This document shows positions 20,307 through 32,074 of a stretch of DNA of 64,000 nt, one piece after another. Position 1 is the first letter of the stretch. Each line of letters opens with the position of its first letter. The notes beneath the pieces were generated by a model. It ran no database searches. It saw only the letters and a list, made by a program, of their open reading frames with translations, and was not told the origin of the DNA. The DNA comes from Dactylonectria macrodidyma (taxonomy: Eukaryota > Ascomycota > Sordariomycetes > Hypocreales > Nectriaceae). The stretch lies in contig JAGMUV010000002.1 in the NCBI GenBank assembly GCA_020744425.1, positions 3,888,501-3,952,500 of the forward strand, in the 5' to 3' direction. The position numbers and the translations under genes are program-made.

Positions 20307-22616
20307 TCAAAACCCCCTATATCCACCCCCCTTTGCGTATCCATAAGACTGCCGGTTCGAATTGTTATAGCCACCGTAGTTGTCGTACCGTCCCATGCCC
20401 ACGGGGCTTGGGTCTCGATTACTCCAACCCACGGGAGCCGCGCCCTGGACGAGGCCATGTGAGGCTTCGTTGCCATCCAAAGGAGTCAAGTTTCGTTGGT
20501 ATGGTGGACTCGCCGACAGGTTTGCCGTCTGGTAACCCTCCTCAGCGTCCGAGTATCGGTCGCGCCCAAAAGATCTTCGGGAATCCTTCTCCTTTAGCCC
20601 GCTGGACATGGGAAACATGTTGATGCTATTACCGTCCTGTTTGCGGTCCAGGAGTAGCGAGTTGCGTGCGTCCAGCGGTGTGAGAGTGTCCATATCACGC
20701 TGCAATTTTTCTGCGCCTTGTTAGTCACGATCGTAGATTTTTTTATTTTATTTTTGATGCGAGGCTTGTAACTTACCCATCTCCTTTCTGCGCTTTCGGT
20801 GGGGGTTCTCCCTGATGCAGGCACTGATAGCATTCCACGCAATGAGAATCACCAAGAGACCTGTCAGGGTCGACTGGACGGCGATGAGCACCACACCGGC
20901 CACAGTCTTAGTCGTCTGTGCAATGCCAAACTGCTCAACGAAGACGAGGATGCAGATCACGGACAGGACACGAACCGTCTGGATGGCAATGCCAATGACG
21001 TTACCAGACTTTCGCTCGAATGGCCTGCTCCAGCAGAGCAGAATCAGCATGCAGGCCTCGACTACTAGCTGGGCAATCGTCTGGCTCATGCCGTGGCCAT
21101 CTCCAACTGCAAGGGTGCAACCCTTAGCGAACAGATAGACGATAGTAGGGACGAAGAGCCACCAATAGTCCTTCTTGTACGATTCGTAGAAGAGTGAATA
21201 CTTGACCCAGATTTCCTTGTCCTGGTACAGACCGGTGGGGTCACCTTCGGCGTTCTTCAGTTTGCGGGCTGTGCTCCAGATCTTCCAGGAGAAAAATGCC
21301 AACGTTGCCGTGAAAATGAAGAGGGTGACGCCAGCCAAAGTCTTTGCAGCCCAAGAATCGCCCTGTGTGAATTGGAATACACAGTAGAGCACCCAGATTC
21401 CGTAGAGCAGCAAGATCAGCGAGGTGATTGCGCGCGCAATCGATCCCCAGTAGTGGGTGCGAAATCCAGCCAAAGACTTGGGGAAGCTGCCAAACAAGGC
21501 CCAGAACTCGAGAATCACCTTGACAAGCAAGATGCCAACCACAATCGCGGCAACGACGATGGCCACAATGAGGAGCACCGTCATGAATGTGTTCGACTTG
21601 GGGACACTGAGCTGCTGCGCGTAGGCTGCAATTCCCGAAGCGGTCAGTTCGATCTTGGTAATATCTGTGTCGGAGTCACTCGAGTCGCGGGCAAGAAGAA
21701 GCTCGGTGAAGGTGCGCTTTACCCTGAAGGCAGTTTCGTTCACAGAGCTGGTCGAGTTGTCCGTGTAGACTAGGGTCGCGTTCTGAAGAACCTCAAAGCT
21801 GTCATTGGTGAGATTGCCGCCAGTGCTAGAACGGAAGTTGTCGATGGATGTCTGTAGAGTAGACCAGGGGATGATTCCGGCGGAAAAGCCAAAGTTCTGA
21901 GTAAAGCTTCGATAGACCGGGGGATAGTCAACAGACAACATGCCATTCATGGCCATGCCTTGAAACCACCCGAGGGTCTCAGCGAAGCTGGGACTGGGAG
22001 TGCCGGCACCACCACTGCCACCACCGCCACCTGACAACGCGGCCGTCACACCAGAGAGGGCAAATGAGGCTCCAATAACGCCCACAGCCACATATTTAAT
22101 GGCAGGGAGGGAAATTGTCTTGCCATTGGTGACCTCGGACTGGATACAAGCCACTTGGTCCTCTGTATCCAGACTGATGAGCTTGAGAGTTGCCTGAGCC
22201 GAAATGTCGGGGACTTGGAAGGCGATGGAGGGGACTTTGCCAGCCCATTCGTCGGAGATCTCCTGGCTGCCGCTAGCGGAGAAATCGCCCGATGGAAGTG
22301 GGCACAGTTGCTGGATGTATGTGTCTGTCTTGCACGGGTTGAATTCAGTCTGGTAGACTTCATTACCATAAGCCACAACCGAGAGAGTGGCCGACACGTT
22401 CCGCTCCTTGTTACTGTAGCCGGCCAAGTCGAAAACGACCATCTGAGAGTCTTCGTCGTATTTCAAATCCAGAGTTTTTACACTGATGCCGTTTTCTGAA
22501 CCGCAATCAGAAAAACCAGATGTCTCAAGGACGTTGCTGCCCAAGACACCCGTAGACAAAATCGTGGCCACCGCTGCCACCTTCCACGTGCTCCATGCTG
22601 AGCCAAATCGAACCAT
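20307..22616 (-). CDS. FLC/TRP-like membrane protein (ML-like plus TRP domain)
   Basis: Two exons, 22616..20777 and 20710..20307, give 747 aa. The 66-nt intron has a GTAAGT donor and a TGACTAAC branch, and joins RRKEM to EKLQRDMDTLTPLDARNSLL. I start at 22616 (MVRFGSAWSTWK) because a signal peptide follows directly; a longer in-frame start at 22784 is less likely. After cleavage, residues about 30-165 form the Cys-containing ML-like lipid-binding domain (SDCGSENGISV, NPCKTDTYIQQLCPLP). About eight membrane helices follow, including TVLLIVAIVVAAIVVGILLV and WWLFVPTIVYLFAKG, then a cytosolic tail rich in Gly/Tyr/Asn/Ser. This is the layout of yeast Flc1-3, fission yeast Pkd2 and related fungal TRP-like proteins, which act in calcium handling, FAD transport to the ER or cell-wall integrity. 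Which of these applies cannot be read from sequence. Confidence 0.92.
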
Positions 22617-25600
22617 CGTCGCGAGACCGTGAGTTTGAAAAAAGGCGAAAATTCCGTTGCTCAAACGGAGCTGTTCTAGTTTAGAGACTCGGGAAATAGA
22701 TCGTGATTGCCTGTTGTTGATATTTGTTATCAAGCCTGAACGGCATAGACTGAAAGATTGATATTGCTTTCGACGGGTATCCAAGGACGGTATCGGTTTA
22801 TTCGGTGTAATGCAAGTCGTCGGAGGTTAAAGGAATGGTATCAAAGACAAGGAAAAATCGTTGATTGACAAAAGTCGACAGATAAAAGAAATGGTAAAGA
22901 TAGAGATAGACAAATGCGAGGTGCTAGTATGGAATCAAACAAAACGGGTGGGTGGATCAACCACAAAAAGAAGCTGAAGATGGCCGAGGATCAACCTGGA
23001 AAGAAGTGAAGGAGAAAATGGGCAACGAGTTGCCTAGAGGCCCACGGTCTTGCAAGGTGCTGATGGGGTCGAGGATGTTGAGGAGATTCGCCAGCCCTTC
23101 GGGTGGACAGGCGATGGTGTTTTGTCGTGTTCGACCGTGGGAACGAGGGAGTGAGGAGCTTCTATGTTTATGTGACGCTGAAGTGGGAGGCGAGGAAACG
23201 ACGATGCCGCAACTTAAGCAGCATGTCCCTTTTGAAACTAGGCAGTGGAGGTGAGACTTGGAGAAACACACAGAGACGCACGACAGGATATGGGGGAGAC
23301 AAAATGATGATCAAGGAAAGAGGCAAAGGAATAAACGCTGGAATACGATGGATGGATGCAATGACGGAGCAGAGAGGAGACGGAAGAAAGACAAAACAGA
23401 CAAGACGAACGGGTTCAGACAGACGAAGACGGGATGGAACAAGGTGTGGTTGCAAGGAAGGACGGATGCAACCCAAACGGACCCCTGGAGCAGCCACTCC
23501 CTCCCACTCCTCCCCCCGGGAGGCCTGGCTGGGGCTGCGCTAAGGGGCCTTGGCCGTGCCGCCGTCTTTTAGGTGGTCCACTGATCCACTGGAGCCCACA
23601 GGAAACCCACTGAAGGGGCTCTAGGTGGCTGTCGAACCACGGTCAATGATCCCCTGAATAGCAACCAGGGGTGGACCCCAGAGCCCCTAGGCCGGCCCAC
23701 CAGTCCACCCTCCAGGGGCTACCCCTTGCGTGGCGTTCCTGGCAGTCCCAGACTCCAGCATGTCGTTGGATAAGAATACCTGGGAATGCTGATACTTTGT
23801 TCCTTCGTATGGCACGTTGCAGCGGTGTGTTCTGGTGCGGTTCATCTGGCTGGTCCAGGCTGTCCAGCACATCGTAACCACTGTAGCAGTCGGCTGGCTA
23901 GTCCTGTGTTGGCAATGTCTTGTGCCCTGTCTTGCCCTGGTTGGCCCTGGCTCTGATGCTTTCGGATATCTCTACTTATTCCTCCGTGCAAGCAAACCCC
24001 CCGGATGCGTTCAAAAGACATTGTATGAGACTCATGAGGCGATCCACCACTGCCCTTGCTTGGGACATGCGTACGAAGTATTGTCCTAGCCTTCACAACT
24101 CCACCGCCAGCCATACGCATTACTATACGGCAACAAGATACCCATCCAGCCTCCAACAGCACTGCTTCGGATGTCACTGCTGGCTCGGCTCTCCTGCTAA
24201 ATACCTTCTCAAGGCGGCAACATGATTCAGAAACCAGCCATTCATTCGTTAAACGGGACGGCGACGCTAACCAAGCCGCCCAATGCTCTTGACACCACCC
24301 CGGCCCCTTCTGCCCCGGCCACTTCTGAAACCCAGCAGCCATGGCCAAGCTTTTGACCTTGCAAGTTGGTCCTCCTGGCTCCGGCGTCACCAAGTTATTA
24401 CTTGGTAATTGTCTTACGGGGCCCCATCCCCGCTTCGTACTTCGTACACAACTGTTCACGCCAACGATCACGTTCATGGCCTCTTCGGTGACCTTGGGGT
24501 CCTTGACGAGTCTGGTCCGCCTTCCCTGCTGGGTTCCTGGGCCCCCGAAAATAAAGCCCCATCTCATCATCTGTTGTGGCTTACTCGATGGATCATCGAT
24601 GGATCCTCGATGGCTCCCTTGCTTGATCCCAGTTAGGACATCCTCACGTGTCCCGTCTACCAAGCCCGAGTCCAGATTCCCAGACAGATGTGAAGGTACG
24701 AGTAGTGCCATATGTAATAGTGCGCTATGCTATTAAAGCCACCGTAGTTTGTGCTCGTGTCATGCAACTCGCTCCTTACCCGGACGATCAACCACCCGAT
24801 ACAGCATCGCCAAGTGGAACCTCGTAACCTGCGGCCAGGGGCTCCAAAGGCGACAGACAAGTGCTGTTCCTTTTCCTCTTCCAGCAGCGCCAGTCATCAC
24901 AGCGCTCCAGAGTATGCATCCAGCCTTGACCTACGAAGCATCAACTGCTTCAGACCAGCCCTTTCTTACACAGCATGTATGATGTGCCAGGCGACCCTGG
25001 CTTGTCATCAAAGATGCGCCCGCTGCACGTGATGGGGATTTCTTGATTTTCCCTGATCACCAAGAGTCAAGCCCACTTCCCCTGCGCCAGTGGCCTGGTT
25101 CGATTGTTGATCTAACCATCGGCAGTTTCATATTCTGCACAATTCAAGCTCGCCCACAGCTCAGCTAGCTCCAAAGGTTAATACGTAACCCGAATATTCT
25201 AGTTTTTTGTCCACTGCTGCTGCTGTGTTGCTATCTTTGGTGTGTGTGTCGGTGCCTGCACATCTCCAATTCTTGGGCCATGGCACGCTCGGCAACGCCA
25301 GGTTGGCCAATCCACCAAAATGTTCATATAAACCTGGCAAGCCGTCCAATTATCCGTCCGTCCCGCCAGGGATCCGAGATTCGTTACGAGGTACAAAGTG
25401 ACGCGCCATGCAAATCTCGGTAATATAACTTGGCCATCATGGTTCCCTCTCCACGCCCAGCTCTATCTAGAACTCCCGCTATTTACGCATCGCAGTCGTG
25501 AACTCGACCTCGTTTCTCGCTTCTACCTTCAGACGCAGTCGAGACGATTTCAAGCTTCAAACTCTTTCATTATCAGCCTGGTCCATCCCATCGTCTGCAC

Positions 25601-25996
25601 TCAATCCCACCACCAAGTTTGACAACCCTAAACCTCAAACACTCGACGAATCCAGTGACGGCCCAAGCGTTATGGTATCTCCCTGTGTCCTTTCTCCACC
25701 ACCCCCCAGTCGACTCCTTCGTCTTGCCCGCCTCGTTTACAACTTCACCCCCTGTGCACTACTACGTACTTTTATGTATGTAGTAGATGATGTAGTGCAG
25801 CAAAGCAGCACTGCAACGACACTGGCGGCCTCTGCAATCAGCCAGCCATGTTTACTGCCTCTGCATCGAATGACACTCAATACTCAATTGTACGGTTGCC
25901 GTTGCATCTTCTCAGCTTTCCCTATTATCATGTCTCGTATCAACATCCAACTCCCAGTCTATTCGCTTTCCCACATGAATCATCCCAGTGCACTCA
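22617..25996. other. Gene-poor stretch, 3.4 kb
   Basis: 5' region of the FLC-like gene followed by DNA without a supported gene. Purine-rich sequence at about 22950-23470 is probably leader or promoter. One unusually long open frame lies at 23842-24711 (-), listed separately. A pyrimidine-rich part at 25440-25700 has no spliceable frame. Confidence 0.5.
23842..24711 (-). CDS. Orphan open frame, doubtful
   Basis: A 289-aa stop-free frame with ATG at 24711 and no recognisable domain. It is rich in Gly, Pro, Arg, Trp and Cys, with no helix-like periodicity, signal peptide or motif I know. Its length is above what I would expect by chance in this base composition, which is the only reason to list it. 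The complementary strand carries shorter frames over the same bases. It could be a lineage-specific gene, an antisense transcript region or chance. Confidence 0.15.
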   Translation of the reverse strand: MALLVPSHLSGNLDSGLVDGTREDVLTGIKQGSHRGSIDDPSSKPQQMMRWGFIFGGPGTQQGRRTRLVKDPKVTEEAMNVIVGVNSCVRSTKRGWGPVRQLPSNNLVTPEPGGPTCKVKSLAMAAGFQKWPGQKGPGWCQEHWAAWLASPSRLTNEWLVSESCCRLEKVFSRRAEPAVTSEAVLLEAGWVSCCRIVMRMAGGGVVKARTILRTHVPSKGSGGSPHESHTMSFERIRGVCLHGGISRDIRKHQSQGQPGQDRAQDIANTGLASRLLQWLRCAGQPGPAR

Positions 25997-26959
25997 CTAA
26001 AGGTTGGCCTTGCGATCGTCCACTGACTTTCGCAGTAGGGCAATGACCTCGGAGGGGTCCTTTGCTCCAAATACAGCACTGCCCGCCACAATAACGTTGG
26101 CTCCAGCATCCGCAGCCTGGTCGATTGTACCAGGTCCCAGGCCACCGTCCACCTCAATGTTCAGTTCGGGGTACTTCTCTCGCAAGGCCTTGACCTTCGG
26201 CAGCTCTGACGCCATAAACTTCTGTCCGCCAAATCCGGGGTAGACGGTCATGATCAGAACCATCTATTACCGCGTGTTAGCACTTATCTACGTGTTCCTG
26301 TGTGGCTGGTGTATCATTCGGAGGGTTGTCATACATCCGGGAGCTCCTTCTCATCGGCGTTTTCCAAAATGTCCCACAAGACATCGACCGAGGTGTCGGG
26401 CTTGATCGCGATACCAGCGAGGAGTCCTTGGTCGTGGATGTATCGTATCAGTGCCTTAGGGTTCGTCTTTTCGTCGGTCTTGTCCTCGGGATTCTCTGCA
26501 GCAGAGGAGAAAGCGGCTTCGTAGTGAAAGCAGTAAAGATCGCAGCCAGCCTTCTTAAACTCCTTGACCCATTTCTTGGGCTAGATATCATTTGTCAGCC
26601 CACGTCCCCATCGGAAACCTCCATGTCCGATTCGCGTGGGGAGGCATTTACCTCTGCAATCATCATGTGGCAGTCGAAGGTGCCGCGTCCATGGTTCTCT
26701 TGAGGCTTCTCGACATGGCCGCGAATCTTAGCAACTACGGGGGGGCCGAAGGTAATGTTGGGGACGAAATGGCCATCCCTACGCATCAAAGAGTATTGGT
26801 GAGCGTCACCCCATCAGCTTTGGCCTAGAAACATCCGACTTACATGATATCGACGTGCAACCAGTCAGCGCCTTGCTCAATGGTGCGAGCGCAATCATGG
26901 CCGAGGTTTCCAAAGTCGGCCGATAGAATTGATGGAGCGATGATGGTTTGAGGAGCCAT
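25997..26959 (-). CDS. RPE1: Ribulose-phosphate 3-epimerase
   Basis: Four exons (26959..26844, 26778..26652, 26580..26335, 26263..25997) give 251 aa, the normal length. The TIM-barrel enzyme interconverts D-ribulose 5-phosphate and D-xylulose 5-phosphate in the non-oxidative pentose phosphate pathway, in the cytosol. Visible signatures are [55 protein letters not shown], then [13 protein letters not shown] and [14 protein letters not shown]. The metal ligands H and D in HVDIMD, H in CHMM and D in VDGG are all present. The donors are GTAAGT, GTAAAT and GTATGA; all exon phases agree. An alternative first exon is possible: ATG AG at about 27033, with a GTGAGC..CCAG intron, would add MRPFASLT in frame before the canonical start. 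Confidence 0.96.
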
Positions 26960-27731
26960 GGTAAGGGACGCGAAGGGCCTGGTGATGCGTAGCAAGGAGT
27001 GATAGTGCGAAGAGAGGGTTATGACGCTCACCTCATGCCCAGAGACTGCGAGAGTAGTGAGTGGGGTTTGGTTCGTGACGTTGGCGGGGTTGTTTTTTGG
27101 CGGGCGCTGGGTTAGTACATACCAGGGTGAACCATCGTTATAGTAATACGAGTATCGATATAAAGAGGATATCGCTATACCATAGCTCACCCTGCTGGGT
27201 CACGAAACCCATGATGCGCTGCTCTGCTCTCCAATCGCCCAAGCAGTCCTCATTCGTGTGCCCACCGCTTCGTCATTTAACAGCTCTGTCAGCAACTGTG
27301 TGAAACAATGCGAATGATAGATCCAATGTTAGGTTCGGGCATTTCAGGCGAATTGGAGTATATAGCAGGTGTATTTAAAAAGATGCCAGGCGCCATTTCC
27401 ATATTCCTTCATCTTGGCAATGCTCCCTTTGCAGTAACCCTCGTCATCAAATAATGTTCCACATAAAACCCTTCCATCCAAGAAAAAAAAATCCCAAAAA
27501 GAAGTCCGAGCCGCCAGAATCGGCAGCTGAGATCAACAGCCAGCTAGATCGGATAAACTTAAGATATTTCCTCACCTGCGCCTCCTCCAAACGAATACGT
27601 GTTGTGTCGATTCCAATACGCTTCCCAGATAAACAAAACCTCGTCATGGACCGCTTTCCATTCCTAGCCTGCCTCACATAGACAAAAACCGCCTGCCAAA
27701 ATAGGCCAAGATAATTTCCACCACACCCAAC
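26960..27731. other. Promoter of RPE1 and 3' flank of zinc-finger gene
   Basis: Contains the possible 5' intron of RPE1 and an A-rich run at 27483-27500 followed by a poly-Pro/Glu-like frame without start or splice support. No gene is called. Confidence 0.55.
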
Positions 27732-30700
27732 TCATCGGTACATTGGCTTGTCATCCCACAGCCCATTTCCATTGTTCGCATTCTGATTTGGAGAGTGCTG
27801 GTACGGTGACATTGACCCGTGCCCGCTAAACGGGCTTCCATTTGTGCTTGATGGATCAATGATCCCATCATACCCCATTTGACCCATGGGCATCCCATGG
27901 TTCTGGAGACCCAGTGCGTTCATCTGAGGGTATGGCTGTTCCATCCCGGTATTGTGAATCGGGATGTACTGACCAGGCGTTTGCACAAAACCTGATGTCG
28001 TTACAGGAATTTCTTGCATCTGCCTCGTCTGGTCGTAACCTTGATTCATATGATGCAGGCCCATTGGAGTTGATTGCAGGTTCTGCCCGATACTTTCGTA
28101 TTGGTGGTGTTGGTAAAAGCTAGGTTGTTGGAACTGGTCGGTTGGCATAACCGGATACACCAGCTGGCTGGGGGCTTGGAATGCAGCCTGCTGGTTATTG
28201 GGAGTCATCTGCTGCTGGATTCCTGGAGGAAATTGCATGATTGGAGCAGTCTGCGTTACAGGTGTAGGGAGTATATTTCGCGGTGGAAGATCCTGGACTG
28301 GGCTGATGATCGTATCTTCTTTGAGCTCTGCTGCCTTTGCTGCCACAAGACGCAAAACCGGCAATGAGATTTGCTCCATGTGCTTGGCCAAGTGGACTGT
28401 CAACTTCTTCCAAGTTTGAAACCCCTTGCCGCAAAATCTGCAAGGCTCGTCTTGTGGTCGTATTGGTGTTTCCATGTGGCATTGCTCCACCTTCTGCCAA
28501 GTTCGGTCGATACCACCAGATCTCTTCATAGCAGCTTTTGTCTTGACCTTGGGTTCTTGAAACTTGTGTTCCCGCACAAGATGCTGCAGGAAGTTGTCTC
28601 GGCGATAACACTGATGATGGCAGCCTTCAACATCGCAAGTCCACCACTCGAGATGTCGATGACCCTCATTCTCATGTCGAACCCAATCAGCCTTGCGCTT
28701 GAAGATCTTTGGCTCGCGACACTTGTCCCAAGTGCAGGTAAAGGGTTGGACGTCCTCGTGTACATGCTTCGTCCAGTCAGATGGTTTTTGGAACTTCTTG
28801 CTCTGGTAACAGAGTTGACACTCAAACTCGGCTGGGAGACGTGTCGTGGGTGGCATGGGAATGTCCACAGGGAAGCTTGTCTCATTGATCTTGCCTTCAG
28901 TGGGAGTGCCATCGTCATCGGGGACGGTCGAAAGGGGATCTAGCTCTCGTGTATCGCCGGTCTGATCGAGGATAGAGGCAGATCCACCAAGGGCAATGCA
29001 AAGAGAGCCAGAAGGGCAGTTGGCACCTTGGCCTAGATGTGTAACCTTTGATCTCAAAAGTTGCTTATACCTAATCACTTGTTGGTGCGCAATTCGTTCC
29101 ACGAGGAAATTGTTTGTGGTAGCCAGTGACGGATTCAGGCTGAGAATGTGCTGCTGGAATCCTGCAATGTCAGGGGTAATGCCATCAATGATGTTTGCAC
29201 TTCCCTTCATTTCGTTCTCGTCGCCGAATTCTTCTTCTTCTTCATCATCTTCTTCCACCTCGTTGTTGGTAGTTGTCGCCAGGTTTGCGACAGGTGGGCC
29301 TCCGGCTCCTCTCCACATCGAAACTAGACTTGGATGGCTCTCGGTCTGAAGATTTCCGGGGGTGGACTTGGTAAGATCTGATTTGCTTCGGGGTCGTCTA
29401 AGGGAGTTTTTGACATTGAGGCCGCCAAAGGGGCTCTTTGGGGACGTAACCGGCGTAGCGCTGATGGAGCCGCTTCGAGTGTGGGTTGCCCCGATTGAAG
29501 CAAAGTTGTTCGCCATGGATACCAGGGCAGTGGCGGTGTTCACGGTTGGTCTCTGCTTCTTGCCTGCCCAACTGGGCATGCGTCCCGGAGTAAGGCTGTC
29601 ACGTTTCGAGTCCTGACTGCCCCGGCTATCGCTTCCAAGGCTGTCTTCATCGTTTCCTCCTCTATTGCGCTTCCGAAGCTGGTTGGCACTGGGTCGTCGG
29701 ACAAGACCTCGCAAATCCTTAAGTAGGCCACCCGGCTTGCTACTAATGGAGAACTTCTTTAGGATATTGCCACTGTTCCCTTCTTCCAACTCGAGATCCA
29801 TGACGCTCGGAAGGCTGCGTCGTCGTGTTCCCCAGGTAGCGGCTCTGGAGACGATTGAGTCATTATCACGGCACATTCGTTCAAATCTTTGCATGGCAGC
29901 CTGCGATGTCTCCGGTTGGTACTTGGTGTCACTGATAGAGTGATGCATTGGGGCATCGGCCCAGTTGCGGTTCGACACAATCATGTCGTAATCTTCCTGG
30001 CTAATTACTCCACCATTGCTCGTGTAGTAAGTCTGACCAGGTATATAATTGTTCCTCGTCTCATGGTTGAAGGGTACTGTGTCTTCGGGATTATCCTGTG
30101 GCTTGTCGAGGGCTTCAATGTCGTCGGTAGCGGGGTCAACTTTTAGCTTGCTAAAGTCCTCCGATAGCCATTTCCCAACGACATCGTTGCGCTCTGCAAG
30201 TTCACGATTAGCAGCCATCTCATTGGCGCTTGGGACCTCTTCCGAAGTTCGATTTTCAGGGCCGACACCGGCTTGACCGGTTGATGGATTCGGTTGCCAT
30301 CGACCGGTCAAATCGCGAGGCGCGGAGGGGAGTTCACTGGTCGAGATGAGATCACCAGCATATCCGCGAACCGTTGTTGGGCTGTCCTCAAGAGAGCGCT
30401 GAACGGGTGGGGCCGAGGTATCGTTGTCCTTGCCCCAAAATGAGACGGTTACCATTGGGCTTTGGGCCGACATTGGAACGGCAGCGGGTGCTAGGCCGTC
30501 TTCGCTCGACCGGCAACTGCTGCTTTGACTCGGGGTCAACTGGGTCGGCTGGGTAAGAATGGGTTCCGACTTGAAAGGTTTCTGAAGCTCTTGGGGAGAG
30601 ATTGAGTGTGGCATTCGAGACTCGATAGATAGTCTAAGAGCACTTCTAAGCTCGCTCCGCGGTGAGGTAGCTTGAATTGACGCAGTGTGCTCAGGTGTCA

Positions 30701-31091
30701 AGGGATATGTGCCTAGTTCGTCATAGTGGTCCGGTAGGTTTTCTGATGATGGAGTCCCTGAGATGATAGTCGAGTCGAGTGAAATCTGCTCCTCCAAGAA
30801 GAATGGGGTGGCACCGTCGAAGGTGTTGAAGTCTGCGCCGAAGAAGGGGTCGTCGCCGATTTCACTATAGTCGCTAGGATAGTTCGAGTTGGAGCCTGCG
30901 GGGGTATCTTGGCTGATGGTTGGAGAGAGAGAATCACTATTGACACGCGACAAGACAGGCAACTGATTCGATGAGTCCACGGAGGACGTCGACGGGCGAT
31001 GCTTGTCTGAAGGCGGGAAGGTATGGTGGGGGGGAGGGTTGTGGTCTTGGTCGTGGAGACTTGCGGGGGGAAATGTGAAGGTCGAAGTCAT
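27732..31091 (-). CDS. C2H2 zinc-finger protein, large, conserved in filamentous fungi
   Basis: An intronless 1119-aa frame. The first 640 residues are low-complexity and Ser/Pro/Asn-rich, with an acidic tract (EVEEDDEEEEEFGDENEM) near residues 610-630. Zinc-binding pairs cluster at about residues 753-902: FECQLCYQSKKFQKPSDWTKH, then CTWDKCREPKIFKRKADWVRH, WTCDVEGCHHQCYRRDNFLQH and PCRFCGKGFQTWKKLTVHLAKH. Spacing is C2H2-like, with long linkers. The C-terminal 190 residues are Gln/Pro/Met/Gly-rich, as in activation domains. A role in nuclear transcription is inferred; I cannot name a target. Pezizomycotina carry similar proteins described only as C2H2 finger domain proteins. A long gene-free upstream region (over 3 kb) suits a regulator with an extended leader. 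Confidence 0.9.
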   Translation of the reverse strand: MTSTFTFPPASLHDQDHNPPPHHTFPPSDKHRPSTSSVDSSNQLPVLSRVNSDSLSPTISQDTPAGSNSNYPSDYSEIGDDPFFGADFNTFDGATPFFLEEQISLDSTIISGTPSSENLPDHYDELGTYPLTPEHTASIQATSPRSELRSALRLSIESRMPHSISPQELQKPFKSEPILTQPTQLTPSQSSSCRSSEDGLAPAAVPMSAQSPMVTVSFWGKDNDTSAPPVQRSLEDSPTTVRGYAGDLISTSELPSAPRDLTGRWQPNPSTGQAGVGPENRTSEEVPSANEMAANRELAERNDVVGKWLSEDFSKLKVDPATDDIEALDKPQDNPEDTVPFNHETRNNYIPGQTYYTSNGGVISQEDYDMIVSNRNWADAPMHHSISDTKYQPETSQAAMQRFERMCRDNDSIVSRAATWGTRRRSLPSVMDLELEEGNSGNILKKFSISSKPGGLLKDLRGLVRRPSANQLRKRNRGGNDEDSLGSDSRGSQDSKRDSLTPGRMPSWAGKKQRPTVNTATALVSMANNFASIGATHTRSGSISATPVTSPKSPFGGLNVKNSLRRPRSKSDLTKSTPGNLQTESHPSLVSMWRGAGGPPVANLATTTNNEVEEDDEEEEEFGDENEMKGSANIIDGITPDIAGFQQHILSLNPSLATTNNFLVERIAHQQVIRYKQLLRSKVTHLGQGANCPSGSLCIALGGSASILDQTGDTRELDPLSTVPDDDGTPTEGKINETSFPVDIPMPPTTRLPAEFECQLCYQSKKFQKPSDWTKHVHEDVQPFTCTWDKCREPKIFKRKADWVRHENEGHRHLEWWTCDVEGCHHQCYRRDNFLQHLVREHKFQEPKVKTKAAMKRSGGIDRTWQKVEQCHMETPIRPQDEPCRFCGKGFQTWKKLTVHLAKHMEQISLPVLRLVAAKAAELKEDTIISPVQDLPPRNILPTPVTQTAPIMQFPPGIQQQMTPNNQQAAFQAPSQLVYPVMPTDQFQQPSFYQHHQYESIGQNLQSTPMGLHHMNQGYDQTRQMQEIPVTTSGFVQTPGQYIPIHNTGMEQPYPQMNALGLQNHGMPMGQMGYDGIIDPSSTNGSPFSGHGSMSPYQHSPNQNANNGNGLWDDKPMYR

Positions 31092-32047
31092 GACTGCGGC
31101 GGATCAGGGGTGGGCGGGTTGGGAGGAGGGTAGGTATATATGCAAAGGGTAGATCTCGACTAGGTAGGTAGGTGTATTCCCGAAGCTCGATCACAGGCTG
31201 GGTATCATTGTCCTCAGACCAGAAGCACCGTTGATGAGGAGGGGCTTTGTGGGCGTCACGGGTCGCTCCCGGCGAAGATGAGACGGAGTAAGACACGACA
31301 GGACCTGAAGCAAGAGGCCGGTGCAAATTCACGCGAAGCCGCGACAACGCAGGTAATCCGGAGAGACGATGCGCGGTTGAAGGATTGCGCTGGTGCAGGT
31401 GAGCGATGCCGCCTGGGATCTGCGTTGGGAGAAGAGAGGGGGAAAGGGCTGAAGTTGGAATGCGGCGTCGCGCGTGGGGACGGACGGGTCAAGAGCGCTT
31501 AGGCTGGTCGACTGCCCCTGCTAGCTCAAGTACCATGGAACCCGGCAGACGGCAGGGAGAATCCAAGCCCGGGGCGAGATTGTGGCGTGCAGGAGAGTTG
31601 AAGGGAGAGGAAACAATAATGCAGAGCAGAGAGGGCACGGGTTGTTTGGTGGGCGGAGAGGGTGTAGAGGGCGTGAAGGGCGAGGAGGGGCCGCTGCAAG
31701 TAGGCTGTGGCAATGTGGACTGCGCGACGAGTTCTGGGAGGATAGGCCCGTTGAAAAAGGACGAGCAGTTGGCGATAAAACAGTGACGATCCGGGTCAGG
31801 AAGGCCTCCAGTAGCAAACGAGCAAATGCGAAATGTGGCAGAGGCTATGAGATTGAAATGGGGGATGGTGGATGGGAGTGTGAGGCTTGGATGTGTGGGC
31901 GTTCTGGGTGGGTTGAGATGGGATAGGACGAGTTCAGACGGGATGGAGGGGCGGCGAGGCGGAAGGTGGGCGGTAAGTCTGGCGGGACGGTTGGATGGGC
32001 AATTAGCACTGTAGTCAGTACCTACCCACTGTACTAGAAGCATCTGA

Positions 32048-32074
32048 GGTACCTAAGGTACCTAGGTACCTAGG
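32048..32074. repeat. GGTACC/CCTAGG palindromic run
   Basis: Three GGTACC sites (32048, 32057, 32065) interleave with two CCTAGG sites (32061, 32069), with a period of 8-9 bp. Each is a 6-bp palindrome and the run is nearly self-complementary. Shorter relatives (TAGGTAGGTAGGTACCTAG) occur at about 54591-54609 and near 31155-31172. Confidence 0.8.

Noticed and set aside
20350..20365. GGTTCGAATT resembling a tRNA B-box
   Set aside because: Lies in the FLC-like coding exon on the other strand; no A-box or acceptor stem.
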